From: Branchiostoma lanceolatum
Taxonomy: Eukaryota; Chordata; Leptocardii; Amphioxiformes; Branchiostomatidae
Direction of reading: 5' to 3'
Assembly (NCBI RefSeq): GCF_035083965.1
Contig: NC_089735.1
Span: 11,248,001 to 11,312,000 of the forward strand
DNA length: 64,000 bases
The position numbers and the translations under genes were made by a program. The notes under the pieces were generated by a model. It made no database searches. It saw only the letters and a list, made by a program, of their open reading frames with translations, and was not told the origin of the DNA. Every line of letters starts with the position of its first letter. Position 1 is the stretch's first letter. Of this stretch, positions 35,301-46,730 are shown piece after piece.

Positions 35301-38300
35301 GAGAGGAGTTTTGATGATTGATCACACTTAGAATCCAGTTGCAGGTTAGCAAAAGAGATTGTAATAAGTTGTCTTATAAATAATTGTGTTTAGCAGGCAG
35401 GAGATGTGACATTTGTCTTATAAACCAGCGAACAACCGTGCTGGGTGATTCTCCCACGAAGCCCCCAGACTCTGTCAATAAGGGACGGAGAGTTTTTGAC
35501 GTCGCCAACTTCTAATGCATGGTTATCGAAGCTTTTCAGCCAGTGTTCTGAATACGTTAGTCTATCTGCTTTGCATTGCTGGCGTTATAACTGATTTTGC
35601 ATCTAGCACATATCCCTAAATACCCCGTTTTCGAAAAATGCCGACTTTAAGTACCCCACGAATTTAGGTTACCCAACGTTACTTCCACAACCACCAACTC
35701 AACTAGCCTTTCTGTTTCATCCCTGAAACCTCTTTGTCATAAAATTATATTCTAAAGATATTTCTGATCATGGTCATTGCTATATCCTTTAAGCCCCTAG
35801 CTGTCACATGGCTGTACGTATACAATAGGTTTGCAAAATCAAAGTCAGGATGCTCTTGGGACAGTCATGGATGTGTCGTATAGGATTCAGCTGCCTTTTG
35901 ACGGAAAAGGTTGCCATAAATCTTTGATGATCTTTTCTGTCATAGCCTCCCTGAAAATCAGACATATCCCTCTAATGATCCCTCGGATAGGATGTCCCTG
36001 ACGGATAGTACATTACATTAAATGGAGGTCTTATGTTTTAGGAGAGCCACATCTCAAGCACGTAAAAGAACCCTTAGGTAAATCAAAAGGAGTAGGGGTC
36101 TTTCCCAATGTGAGTGGATCAAATAGATATATACTGGATATCGGATATGCAGCTTGTACTCTTCAGTACAAACCTGGTGTGTTACGCCATGAGGCATTTT
36201 ACCGGGTATGCAATACAAACTGTTGTTATAATTATGCTTTGTTATCATGAGTACTTTTGATTGCACTTCTGTGTGTATTCATGCTCAGTTCATTTAAGTT
36301 ATTTATGTTCTTGTCAATTACATTACTTTTGGTTTCCGTGCATACATTACCCAGATTATTTAAAGTTTCAGTTATCTTCAGTTCAACCTCTGACCTCTCC
36401 TGCTCACTTTTAAGTTCATCATATTTGATTGAAGTTTTTGTTCTTGTACTCCAGAATGAATAGTGTGAAATTATGGATAACGAACACTAATGGAGATCTG
36501 AATAAAACAAACAAACAAACAAATTAACTGCCTTTTCAGGTATGCTATACGGCCCCAGCAATTGCTGAAGAAGATGGGAGTCCCCCACCCCAGCCCACTG
36601 CCGATCATAGGAAACATGCATCAGACCATGAAAAATGTGAGTTCTGTGTAGGCTCAGCTGTAGTCTCCGAATTTTTGAAACCAATTTATCAAATTGATCA
36701 TAAAGGAAGTACAGAATTAACTTGGCACTACAAGTAGTACTAGTAGTATAATATAATAATAAAGTTTTCTGTGTTGTGAAAATCTTGATAGTATTTATCA
36801 TCTACAGGGAGTCTGGAACCCTGACGCACAAGTGAAGAAGATGAAAGAGTTTGGCGCTGTGAGCGGGTAGGTTGAAAAAACCCTGACAGTATATTTTACA
36901 TTGTTCAACATATTTTATAACAGCATTGATAACTTGAAGTGTAGATTGTAACGTTATATCTGTAGTACTTCTCAGTCACCACAACTCGATCCTTCTTCTT
37001 GCACAGAGTCTATATGGGACGGACCCCATATGTCACCATCTCTGACCCAGAAATGCTGCGAGAAGTCTTCGTCAAGCAGTTTCATAAGTTTACCAATCGA
37101 GCTGTGAGTACATGAAATTGATTTGATTTCAATATGCTCGGCAATGCATGGGATATTCCTGATTACTCTCTTGTCAAATTTCAAAGCCATACAGTCTGAA
37201 TGAATGATTTTATTTGCACAGCAATTGCATCGGTGACAATGTACATGTATGGCAATGTACTGATAACATAATTAACAATCTAGGTGTATTTTTCCACAAT
37301 TCTAATTACGACTTTATTATATCAAATGTAATCTACAGTGATAACTAAACGGAACTATTCTAGATATTGCATTGCATATTTCTAGGCTACTTTGCGACTT
37401 ACTTAAAGTTTACAAATGAAATCAAACCACAATACTAGTAGTTCTTAATTTCCAAAGACAACCAAATGAATTATATTATCTGCACTCACACTTTTTAACA
37501 CACTGAATGAAATGTTTTCATGTTGAACAACAGAATAGACATGGACACAACATTTAGTTGTGACGAAATGTCTAGAATGCTCGCACCTCCAATGTGAATA
37601 CTGTGATGTCAGAGTTCACTGCATCCAATGGAGTAATGTTATCTGCGCTTAAATGCTCCTGTAAATCGTCCAGATTCCACTGTACTGATTAGTTTGTTCT
37701 TATCATTCGGTCCTGGTAAATTTGGGCCCTTACACCACAACAATTAAGGTGGAAGTGTTGGGAGCCAATGTTTGGGCATCCCAGCGAGGGATCATAGTTC
37801 GTTCTTGTCAATGAACCCCCCCCCCCAAAAAAAAAGACTAGAAATTTACAAGGAGTAATAAATGTTATGTTGTTGATTGTGTTTATTTCAGGCAACTGGG
37901 ATGTCCCTGAATGTCAAGCCGCAGTGTCGTATGCTGACGGATCTGGTGGATGAGGACTGGAAGAACGTACGAAGCACCGTCAGTCCAGCCTTCAGTGGTG
38001 GCAAGCTGAAACAGGTGTGTCATATAGTCTTGACATGTCTAAATATTCTACCTTTCGAGGAGAGGATACTGGTTTTGAAGCATACCTTATATGTAAGATG
38101 TTCAACATGATGACAAATCTTCTGCTTCATAAATATTCACACCTTCAATTTTAAAGTTCCATGTTTGCCATAGTCTCCATGCAGTCCTTCCAACCAACCT
38201 GCAAGTTGTACATTGCATGTATCCAGTACAGATTTTTCACATTCGAAACAATGCAATGTGACAGTGAAATTTAACATTTGTCATGTGTCGATCATGAATT

Positions 38301-38661
38301 CTATTTTTCTTGAAGACAAAATGAGACATTTAAAAACAATGTCATAGTGGTTGATAGATTGTAAGAAAAGGCAAACCATTTTGTGGTTCTTGTGTGTAAG
38401 AAAAGAAAAATAATAGCCATGCAGGGCAACATCTCACTCAACCAGTGAGTAGTAGTGTATAACTCTATGAATAGTTATCACTATGACAGATTTACCTTGT
38501 TTCAACAGATGGCAGGAGCAATGAACACCTGTGCCGACATGCTGCTTGAAAATCTTGGCAAGTCTGCTGAGAAGAAAGAGTCTTTTGACGCTAAGGAGTG
38601 AGTATCATCTTATTACCTTCGCCGAGAAGGTTCTATTTTCGTCAGCCAGTGTGTGTGTTTG

Positions 38662-38701
<40 letters not shown>

Positions 38702-41700
38702 CATGATAACTCAAGAATTCTTGGATTGTCTTCATACTTTTTATTTGGGTAGGTCTTCTTGAGCCCTTGAAATGATTAGATTTTGGGCCCCCTAGTAGAT
38801 TGCTATGGTACTGCAGCGGAACTTTTGGGTTTGATATGTCGTGTTCTGGACATGCTATATGGTCATGATTTTGAGTAGTAGATAGCTCTTGACAATGTGT
38901 CTTTTATTCTCAATGTTGATATGAACATTAGATATCCGCATTAATGCTAATTTAGAAGACATGGAGAAAAAACTGCTGACAGACATTCCTTGATTAAATT
39001 ACTTTTCAGACTGACAAGTGGGTTCACCACAGACGTCATTGCTCGCACAGCTTTCGGTTTGGAGGTTGATTCGCAGCGGAACCCCCAGGATCCCTTTGTG
39101 GTGCATACAAGGAAACCTTTCGCTGTTGCATTCAGGAACCCATTGTTCTGGCTCTTCTGTGAGTTAATGTCTGAATGTGTATAATTCAAATATTCTTAAG
39201 ATATCACTGTTGTTGGTGTAGCACACAACACGCTATTGAGAAATAAACATTTACATAACAGCAAGCGGTTATCAAATATAAGCATCATACCCGAATACAA
39301 GTAAATGGATGAAAATAACAACCTAGCAGTGATTTATAGACGACATGAAAGTAAGAAAAAAAACCAAAACAGATTCATTTGCGCGGTCTATACATAGCCA
39401 TGAACACATGTACATGTTGTGTTTGCTTTGTAAAACGTTTGATATCTTTCAGTATTGCCAGATAAATACATATTCTAAGATCATGAACAATTTCTCACTT
39501 TTCTGCCACTGTTTTCCTCTGCAGTCCTTTTTCCCAAGATCATGAAACCTATTCTGGAGACGTTCCAGTATGGTTTCTTGGACAAAGATGTCTCAAGCTT
39601 CTTCTACAATGTAGTTGACCAGGTGATGGAAATGAGGCAAATGGAAGGCCAAGCACATGTAGGTATCTGAGTCTGTAATCATATCTGATCTCAACTCCAT
39701 TATATAGACTTAACATACAAATTCATAGCTGAAGGCCAATTGCAAATGAACATTTAGTAATTGCAATCTATATAATGTCCTTGGTAATTGTTATCTATTA
39801 TCTATTAGGTATGCAAACATACAAACAAATGAAAGGTATTTGTATCGTTCAATCCGTGGCACATTGGGCAGTAAGTTTCCTTGCTGTTTCAGTAGCACTG
39901 GGTATATTTTTACATGGAGGGGTTGCTTAAGCCCTTCCCTTATGACGTGTTCGCGGCACCTCCTCAAACACAGGACCCCCAATTTACATCCAAGTTACCA
40001 ACTACATGTAATTGGAAAAAGAAGCCCAACTGTGAGGCTGCTACCAGTTGAGCCGTAGGTATATCCATTAATACTGTAAATGCAGAAATGTTTGCGGTGG
40101 TCTTATGTTCATGGTTTTTGCTGTGAAAGTTCAGCGTGAACCCTTAAGCTGCCAGTCCCGACTTAACTAGGGATACAGAAATATGCCTTGTGTGCTGGAC
40201 CCGGTTATAACCGGGATAGGGTATTCCCCAGAACAAAACAGCTTTGCGTGCGTGTAGCGCACGAAGCCGGGAAGTTAGGGGAGTTAGCGCCGCCGGGTGT
40301 TTCGCGTGTTTCGTGAGGGAGGTCAGGGGTCAAACATTTTTGATTTTTACTTGGCTAAAAAACCTGGCAGCTTAAGGGTTAAAACCCCCCGCGAAACTTA
40401 CTGCCCAGCTATGACTGTAGCGCTTAAAACTATTGTTTCAAACGCGAACTTCAAACCACTGCGAACAGTCTATTTTCTCCCTACCGAAAAATAAAAACAA
40501 TGCAAACTTAAATGCATTTACAGTATTATGCTAGAAATTGATGTTGTGCCAACTGTATGCATGTTGTCAGTTGTTGATTTGTAACCCTGTGTGTTTGAAG
40601 GGACGTGTGGACTTCATGCAGCTGATGATGAATGCTCACAAGTTTGATGAAGACGACAACAAGGAAGAAGGGATTCAAGTGCAAGGAGTCAAAAAAGGTA
40701 TGACTGTTTGTAAGCATAACCTATAGACTTCCTTTAAGCTTTACATGTAGGTATAGTACGCCTGGTCCAATTTTGCACAGTTTGGTGCCAGCTTCGTAAG
40801 ACCAGACTGTAAGGCTTGATCCACTCATTACAAGATGGACCTCTAAAAATGTGGTGGGATCTTTAACATGTTCGATGTGTAGCTGATGGGGACCCCAGCT
40901 TTGAATAATGTCTCATCCATGAGGCTGTCTCTAACCAAAGATAGGTACTCATTTTCACCTGGTTTGAGTGAGGAAATAGGTGTTAAGTGCCATTCCGAAG
41001 GGCACAACATTGTGGTCTGCTCCAGGGAATCAAAGCCATGCAGAACCAGAACAACCCTGACCACAAGACAGCCTTGTAACCTTGTTAACATCTCACAAAC
41101 ATCTTACATGCAGTCTTCACTTGTTTTTAAGAAACACCTTACCCTGGTGAATGTATTATTTTTTGTTAAAGCTTTCTGATAATTGTTATCATTCAATGAT
41201 CTTGTGTATTGATGTAGCAAGATCTTTTAAGTCTTTGATAGATGACTTTGAACCTTATCATGATTCTGATTTCAGCACTGACCAGGGACGATGTTGTGGC
41301 AAATGGATTCCTTTTCTTCATCGCGGGTTACGAGACGACGGCACACACGATGGCGTTCACGTTCTACAACCTGGCCTTAAACCAGGAAGCTCAGGACAAG
41401 GCTAGGGAGGAGATTAACCAAGTCATGGAGAACAGGGTATGCTCCTGGGTGTTTGCTACATTCCTTATTTACCATTTATGTCTGAAATCCAGCCATAGTA
41501 GCTCTTAGCTGCTCACCAAGTCAGGTATGTAGCAATGAAGCGCAGACAAAGCTGATACATGTACGTTTCCGGTTCAATGGCCTACCAGGTTTAGCCTGCT
41601 GTATCTAAACCTATCATAGCTGCAAAGATTCTTCATCTTCTTACACAAATAGCGTAAAAGGACAAAGAGACTAGACAGCTATGATTAAGGTTTGGATACT

Positions 41701-44564
41701 GGGCTGCTAGGGGGTTACGTGTGTTTGTCTTGTATTTGAAAGGTAGGGAGTTCAAAGCCTGTCCGGGTCATGCCAAAGACTTGAAAAATGATACATAAAA
41801 TCATTGTTTTCTCTTCTTAGTACCTACACATCAAAAGATGTGGGACGGATATTTACAAGCCATTAAGTACTCGACAGAATAAAGACCAAATTGAATATTC
41901 CCTGGTGTTGTAAGAGCTTTTAATGACTAACTTAGATACACTGGTCTGTATATAGGAACTGGTTGACTACGAGGCTGTCAACAAGATGACATACCTGGAG
42001 ATGTGTATCAACGAGACCCTCCGCATGTATGCGCCAGCTTCGGGGTAAATCATCATACGATTCACATAATACACACACGCACGCACACACACACACACAC
42101 ACACATATAAATCTTTAGTTATTCAAAGACGTTTTAACAAACATTCTTCATGCAAGAGGACTAAAAGTAAACCTTTCCTCATGTATTATTACGTATACCT
42201 TGATCTTGAGTAGTGATGTGTACATGAATGTAACATCATCAGGTACTGGGTACAGGTACTAGTACAGACTGGTTTAGGTATAGGTCTGGACCTGTAGCAG
42301 TCCTTAAATTATTTGACAAAGTAACCTGTGGTTTTGATGACAGATAACATGAATAAATGGTTAACATGTACAGAATGTTTTACTTATTATCTAGACTTCA
42401 GGTATCTTATGCTTTCCACTAGAAGATGGTTTCAAAATCAAAATTAATGCTTATTTCATCTATCACACAATACATACATAATTTATACATGTACTCACCT
42501 TTCTCCAGTGCTTAGACTTTGCCTCTTTGTTGAAGGAAGAACACATTTTTAGTTACAAAATTATATAGTTCTAGTAATTATAACAGAAATGTACATTTGA
42601 GTGTTACAATACGTCTATTCGAGTACACTGCCAGTGACATCGGTGTTCCCGTACCTAGATGATTTTCATGGTACCTATTCATGTCCCTTTTATTGAGGTA
42701 TTTTGAGCCCTGATATTGGAAATTGTATTTTCAGCGTTGTCCGTGTTTCTAGTGATGAGGTCAAGATGAAATGGCTAACTATCCCCAAGGGAATGAATGT
42801 TATTGTTCCTATTCTCGGAATCCACAACGACCCGGAACGATGGCCGGAGCCGAAAAAGTTCATCCCAGAAAGGTACATTGTCTTGAACTCTCACAATTCT
42901 GCAACGCAATCCTCAGACCACCACATTAAAAGAAATGGTGGTATTGAGGCCTCCTAAAAATGTCTTCAACATCTGGAGTGTGTATCACGTTAATAGTCTT
43001 GTGTCTAAAGAATGATGTTTTGATGATGTAACATTCAATTGAAAACAATGGTTCCCGTATATATTTGGCAAAAAACACATAAATTGAATAATACTATTGT
43101 TGTTGTTGAATATAATAAAAAAATGTCGTATTTTGTTGTCATATGGTCTTAACATCAAGCATTACTTGCATAGCCCAGTGGTCAGTGACCCTGCCTCTAA
43201 ACCAAGAGGTTGTGAGTTTGGATCATGGCTGTTGTCACTCACCCAGCTTGTATGCTACTAGAAAGGGTCACAGTCCTATAGCCGGCATCACAATTCATGC
43301 GGGCGTTGGCCGACTTTGTAGATCGCCCGAAGATCGCCGAATTTCAAAATTGCCCGAGCGTCCACTTTTTTTTCCAATTTTGACGTCCGTCGAAGACTAA
43401 AAATCCCACATGAGATGGTACCATCTCTTGGGCATGGATGAAGTCAGTATCGACTAACCTGGTAAAAGGCCAATATTTGGATTAAATTTTATTTCTAAAA
43501 ATCGACCGAAGCCCGCGTAATCGACAGGACGTCGGCCGTACTTCGGCCAAAAATGCACATTTGAAGCTCGCCAACACGTCGGACGAGCTCAATTTCTTAT
43601 TTGTGACCGGGGCTTAAGGACAGGAAGTTAAGCCATGGTTCACTGTTCATTATGCTTGTTGAAAAGAACTAAATAGGAGGGGAATTTCCATGGTTCCATG
43701 AACCTGTAGATATTGTACCGAGTGGCTGTCTTCCCTGTCATGACTAGTGGAAGAGAAGCTCTTCAGTGAGCTAAGCTAGATTGAGATCACTCTCTAATTT
43801 TCCTTCACACCATGCTACTGTAGGTTCACGAAGGAAGAAAGGGAGAAGAGGGATCCGTACGACTGGCTACCGTTCGGGGCGGGGCCGAGGAACTGCATCG
43901 GGATGAGGCTGGCTCTGATGGAGCTGAAGGTCGGACTGGCCAATGTGCTGATGAAGTACCGCATCGTGACCGGACCGGACACTGACGTACGTTCTTATAA
44001 CGATACAATAACTTTGTACATCTTATGCAGACATGTTCCCGTGGTACAATTGGTTTAAATGCAGTCCTACTGGATCAAATTTTGTGTATCCGTGGGCGGA
44101 GGTTTGATCCCAAGGTTGGCCCCAGCTCAGAGATGTTGTTAGGGATCCGGATTGCATTCCTCATTTTGGTTGGTGATATAAATCTGGCAGCACGAGGAGC
44201 ATCCCAAAAATTCAAACTTTCTGGCGAAGTGTGTTCTTATTTGCCTGGAACAAAGACATCATATCAAGAGTAGATTACACAAAATTCTCTTGATGGTATC
44301 TTTCTTTTATGTAAACTGGAAGGGAAACATAACACTATAATTGCTTCACTATTACTACAACATTGGAACAAGTTTAATGCAGTCTGATAATCACCTGTGC
44401 AATGTACAACTTACTCTAAGTACTTTGTTTGCTATGTTTATTTATTGTTTACTTTGATGTGTTTTCTTCAGATTCCATTGAAGATGATGAAGTTCAAGCA
44501 GTTCCCCACCCCTGAGAACGGGATTAAACTGAGGGCGGAGCTTCTGCAGTCCGGGGGTGACTGA
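32387..44564 (+). CDS. Cytochrome P450, CYP3/CYP5 (thromboxane synthase) type
   Basis: Fourteen exons join in phase: 32387-32457, 36540-36636, 36808-36866, 37007-37103, 37892-38014, 38509-38597, 39010-39158, 39525-39658, 40601-40697, 41276-41436, 41956-42044, 42735-42872, 43824-43986 and 44472-44564 (519 aa). It is an ER-bound haem monooxygenase that uses NADPH-P450 reductase. Residues 1-24 are a membrane anchor, followed by a proline-rich hinge (GVPHPSPLPIIGN). Motifs: WKNVR in helix C, AGYETT (322-327) in helix I, ETLR (379-382), and the haem-binding FGAGPRNCIG (452-461) with ligand C459. The segment TDVIARTAFGLEVDSQRNPQ is close to CYP3A and CYP5A. A CYP3-like role in lipid or xenobiotic oxidation is inference. 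The 4.1-kb first intron and several others carry repeats. All 13 introns are GT-AG. Start context is ACAATGGCG. Confidence 0.93.
32570..32715. repeat. Imperfect foldback element
   Basis: Outer arms TTAAGCGTCT and TTAGACGCTT plus inner arms CCCGTTTTTACCTTTCAT and ATGAAAGGTAAAAACAGG form a hairpin of about 140 bases in intron 1 of the P450 gene. Confidence 0.65.
32960..33260 (+). repeat. Dispersed repeat, copy 1 in P450 intron 1
   Basis: Contains TTAAATGGAGGTCCTGTGTT, GAGGAGAGCCACACCTCGAG and ACGTTAAAGAACCC, then a CG-richer tail and an ATA microsatellite at 33261-33291. Relatives are at 35990-36125 (same strand) and 40760-40930 (opposite strand). Confidence 0.7.
35990..36125 (+). repeat. Dispersed repeat, copy 2 in P450 intron 1
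   Basis: Diverged copy of the family at 32960: TTAAATGGAGGTCTTATGTT, AGGAGAGCCACATCTCAAG, AAAAGAACCC and TGTGAGTGGATCAAA. Confidence 0.7.
38610..38930 (+). repeat. Dispersed element with GT microsatellite
   Basis: Starts TTACCTTCGCCGAGAAGGTT, runs through a GT tract (38650-38699), then TTTTGGGCCCCCTAGTAG, GGTACTGCAGCGGAACTTT and GGACATGCTATATGGTCATG. The same order of blocks is seen at 60526-61536, so they are one family. It lies in P450 intron 6. Confidence 0.7.
40071..40526. mobile_element. Outer MITE with perfect 14-bp terminal repeats
   Basis: ATACTGTAAATGCA (40071-40084) and TGCATTTACAGTAT (40513-40526) are exact inverted repeats. Inner parts also mirror each other (GTTTGCGGTGG, AAAGTTCAGCG against CGCGAACTTCAAACCACTGCG). 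The element is split by a second MITE. It lies in P450 intron 8. Confidence 0.8.
40139..40380. mobile_element. Nested MITE with perfect 17-bp terminal repeats
   Basis: AACCCTTAAGCTGCCAG (40139-40155) and CTGGCAGCTTAAGGGTT (40364-40380) are exact inverted repeats. The 242-bp element is GC-richer than its surroundings and interrupts the arms of the outer MITE. Confidence 0.85.
40760..40930 (-). repeat. Dispersed repeat, copy 3 (inverted)
   Basis: Read on the minus strand it gives ATGTTAAAGATCCCACCACA and AATGAGTGGATCAAGCC, matching the family at 32960 and 35990. It lies in P450 intron 9. Confidence 0.55.
42068..42106 (+). repeat. CA microsatellite
   Basis: Short CA/CGCA repeat in P450 intron 11. 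Confidence 0.9.
43160..43260 (+). mobile_element. tRNA-derived SINE-like fragment
   Basis: AGCCCAGTGGTCAGTGACC, a stem-loop CCTCTAAACCAAGAGG and GTGAGTTTGGATCATGG follow the order A-box, anticodon arm and B-box of a tRNA-derived SINE. It shares its head with 16404-16490. It lies in P450 intron 12. Confidence 0.55.
44030..44150 (+). mobile_element. Second type of tRNA-like SINE fragment
   Basis: TGGTACAATTGGTTTAAATG and, 50 bases on, GGAGGTTTGATCCCAAGG resemble A and B boxes of a tRNA promoter. It lies in the last P450 intron. Confidence 0.4.
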
Positions 44565-44934
44565 GCCTTTATCGGTTGACAGAAAAGAAAGGCCACAACT
44601 TTTACATGTTAAAAGTTTTCACAGTACTGTGATATCCTATACTAACAAGTCACATTTGCAAAAGAAACTCTACATGTAATTCCTTTAAAGAAAGAAATGT
44701 TGACCAATCCGCGATGTTCTGAAAAGGAATGTATAACTTTCTCAGTGTTCAAAATGCTGGCCCAAGAGATGTAGCTGGTAATTAACTATCAAGCAATGTA
44801 ACCCATCGGAAATTGTGCCACATCGAGATCCAGTGCTTGCCACATTAAACCTTGACATTTTGATTGTAAACCCACATGTAACCCTTGCAAGGCAGGGAGT
44901 AACAAATGATTAACTGGATTGAGTGAATGATTGA

Positions 44935-45090
44935 ATGAGAGTGAGTGAGTGAGTGAGTGAGTAAGTGAGTGAGTGAGTGAGTGTGTATGAGTGAGTGGGT
45001 GGGTGTGTGAGAGTGAGTGAGTGAGTGTGTGTGTGAGAGTGAGTGAGTGAGTGAGTGAGTGAGTGAGTGAGTGAGTGAGAGAGAGTGAGC
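44935..45090 (+). repeat. GAGT microsatellite
   Basis: About 35 GAGT/GTGA units with interruptions. Confidence 0.95.
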
Positions 45091-45887
45091 TGGTGAGTCA
45101 ATTCAGTAAGCATTTCAAAAATGACACATACTTGAATTTCAGTGAACTAGTAGATGTAGCCTGCCCAACAAGAAAGGCCTGCATGACTTTTCTAAAAGGT
45201 GTAATCAGGCAAAATTACTCATAATGGGACCATTCTAATTAAGTGCTTGTATTAATCAATTGGTGGGTGGTTAGGGATGTTTCTGAATATACTGTATTAT
45301 GTATGCAAAGAATTTGCATAATTTGTAATGCACAGTTGCCCTAGCCTGAACTCAATCAAGCTCCTGTAACGGCTTGCAGCCCTGTAACCGCATAGCCCCC
45401 CGGGAAGGGGACAGAAATCCCCGGACAGCTGGAGTTTGCGTTATACAGACTACAGTTGCCCTTGCAATCCTCCATCAAGGGAAGTATGCTAATGACTGTC
45501 TGAGTAGGACACACTAAACTATGCAAATGTCTTGAATTAATTACATGTATGTCTGCTTGGAGCAAAGCATAGTTATAGCCATTTGAATGTGTACATTTAA
45601 TCTGGAGAGCAGAATCTGATTGTCCTTGGTCTGAGACCAATTTCTTGCTTTATTTCAAATATTAGCATAATGTTATATTTGTCTACTACTAGTTGTTGCT
45701 TGCAACTCTAATTCAATTACACTCCACACAGGTGTTGTGTATGATTTAAGTAATACTATAATGTTGTGGTGAATTTTTAAATCCAATTCTACGATGGTTA
45801 ATAATTACTTGTTGATTTCAATGAGGCCAACATGATAGCAATGATTTATTAAATGCATTTAACAAGGGCTCTTATATCTTAATGATA

Positions 45888-46235
45888 ATAACTTTATTGC
45901 ACAACAATTGTACAAGGTACAAAGTATGGCATCCACTGGTACATTATAAGAAAACATTCTATTAGGCTAATCAATCTATCTTATACAATATGGTGTAGTA
46001 GTATTGGATGACAATGGGATTTTACAATCATTGGAGGAGTTTCTAACGTCTAGACATTCTTTGATATATTTTCCATTGTATACCATGCAGGGGTTGTCAC
46101 ATGTCATTATGTACAATTTGCTATTCAAGTCCATTGAGATAAATCCGACAGATAGCATTGAGTATAGTGAATTACGTATATCAAAATATTTGGGACAAAG
46201 AATCAAAAAGTGATATTATATACAAGGTTAGACAA
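45888..46235 (-). mobile_element. Non-LTR retrotransposon 3' fragment
   Basis: On the minus strand the frame reads HFLILCPKYFDIRNSLYSM and continues with NGKYIKECLDVRNS, the usual end of a LINE reverse transcriptase. It is followed by TGTACAATTGTTGTGCAATA and a short ATT-rich tail. It is 5' truncated and inactive. Confidence 0.8.
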
Positions 46236-46273
46236 TAAAAAGATATTTCAAATCAAGACATGATTTATCATCC

Positions 46274-46290
46274 TTCTCTCTTTCTTTCTT

Positions 46291-46328
<38 letters not shown>
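46274..46328 (+). repeat. TTTC/CT and TA microsatellite
   Basis: CTTT repeats, then a CT tract, then TA repeats. Confidence 0.9.
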
Positions 46329-46565
46329 CAAATATAGTTTGTATAGCATATGTGTTAAAATCTAACTAGTTAAGGTTCCATGGTGGATATGGGTGGTGCC
46401 CATCCCTAGTCCATTGGTAGTGGAGTGTATTCAAACTCCCATACTCCTCATAAATGCTGTACTCAACATTGCACAACGATGCACAGGGAACGTTCTACCT
46501 CTAAGCACCGGTGGTTGACTGTACATTGTAGGGGTAGTATGATATTACACTGTCGTTTGGCAAGT

Positions 46566-46571
46566 TTTATT
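46566..46571 (-). promoter_or_regulatory. Polyadenylation signal, IAP copy 1
   Basis: AATAAA on the minus strand, about 160 bases after the stop codon. Confidence 0.5.
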
Positions 46572-46730
46572 CTAGGACCTTTGGCAGCACATGGGACATC
46601 TCCCTGCTAATGTAGGGTTCAGCACATCTTAGCACTAAGCTACCCTGAAAATATATTTCAGGGTAGCGAGTGTAGGAGTACTACTAGTCCCGGTAGTAAT
46701 TGGATAGCACCCAGGCCACATCTCAGGGCC

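Larger units (their letters stand above)
44565..46730. other. Intergenic between P450 and IAP copy 1
   Basis: Convergent gene ends. It holds a GAGT microsatellite, a LINE 3' end, a CT/TA microsatellite and an 11-bp-arm hairpin at 46640-46666 (CTACCCTGAAA against TTTCAGGGTAG). No gene is seen. Confidence 0.6.
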
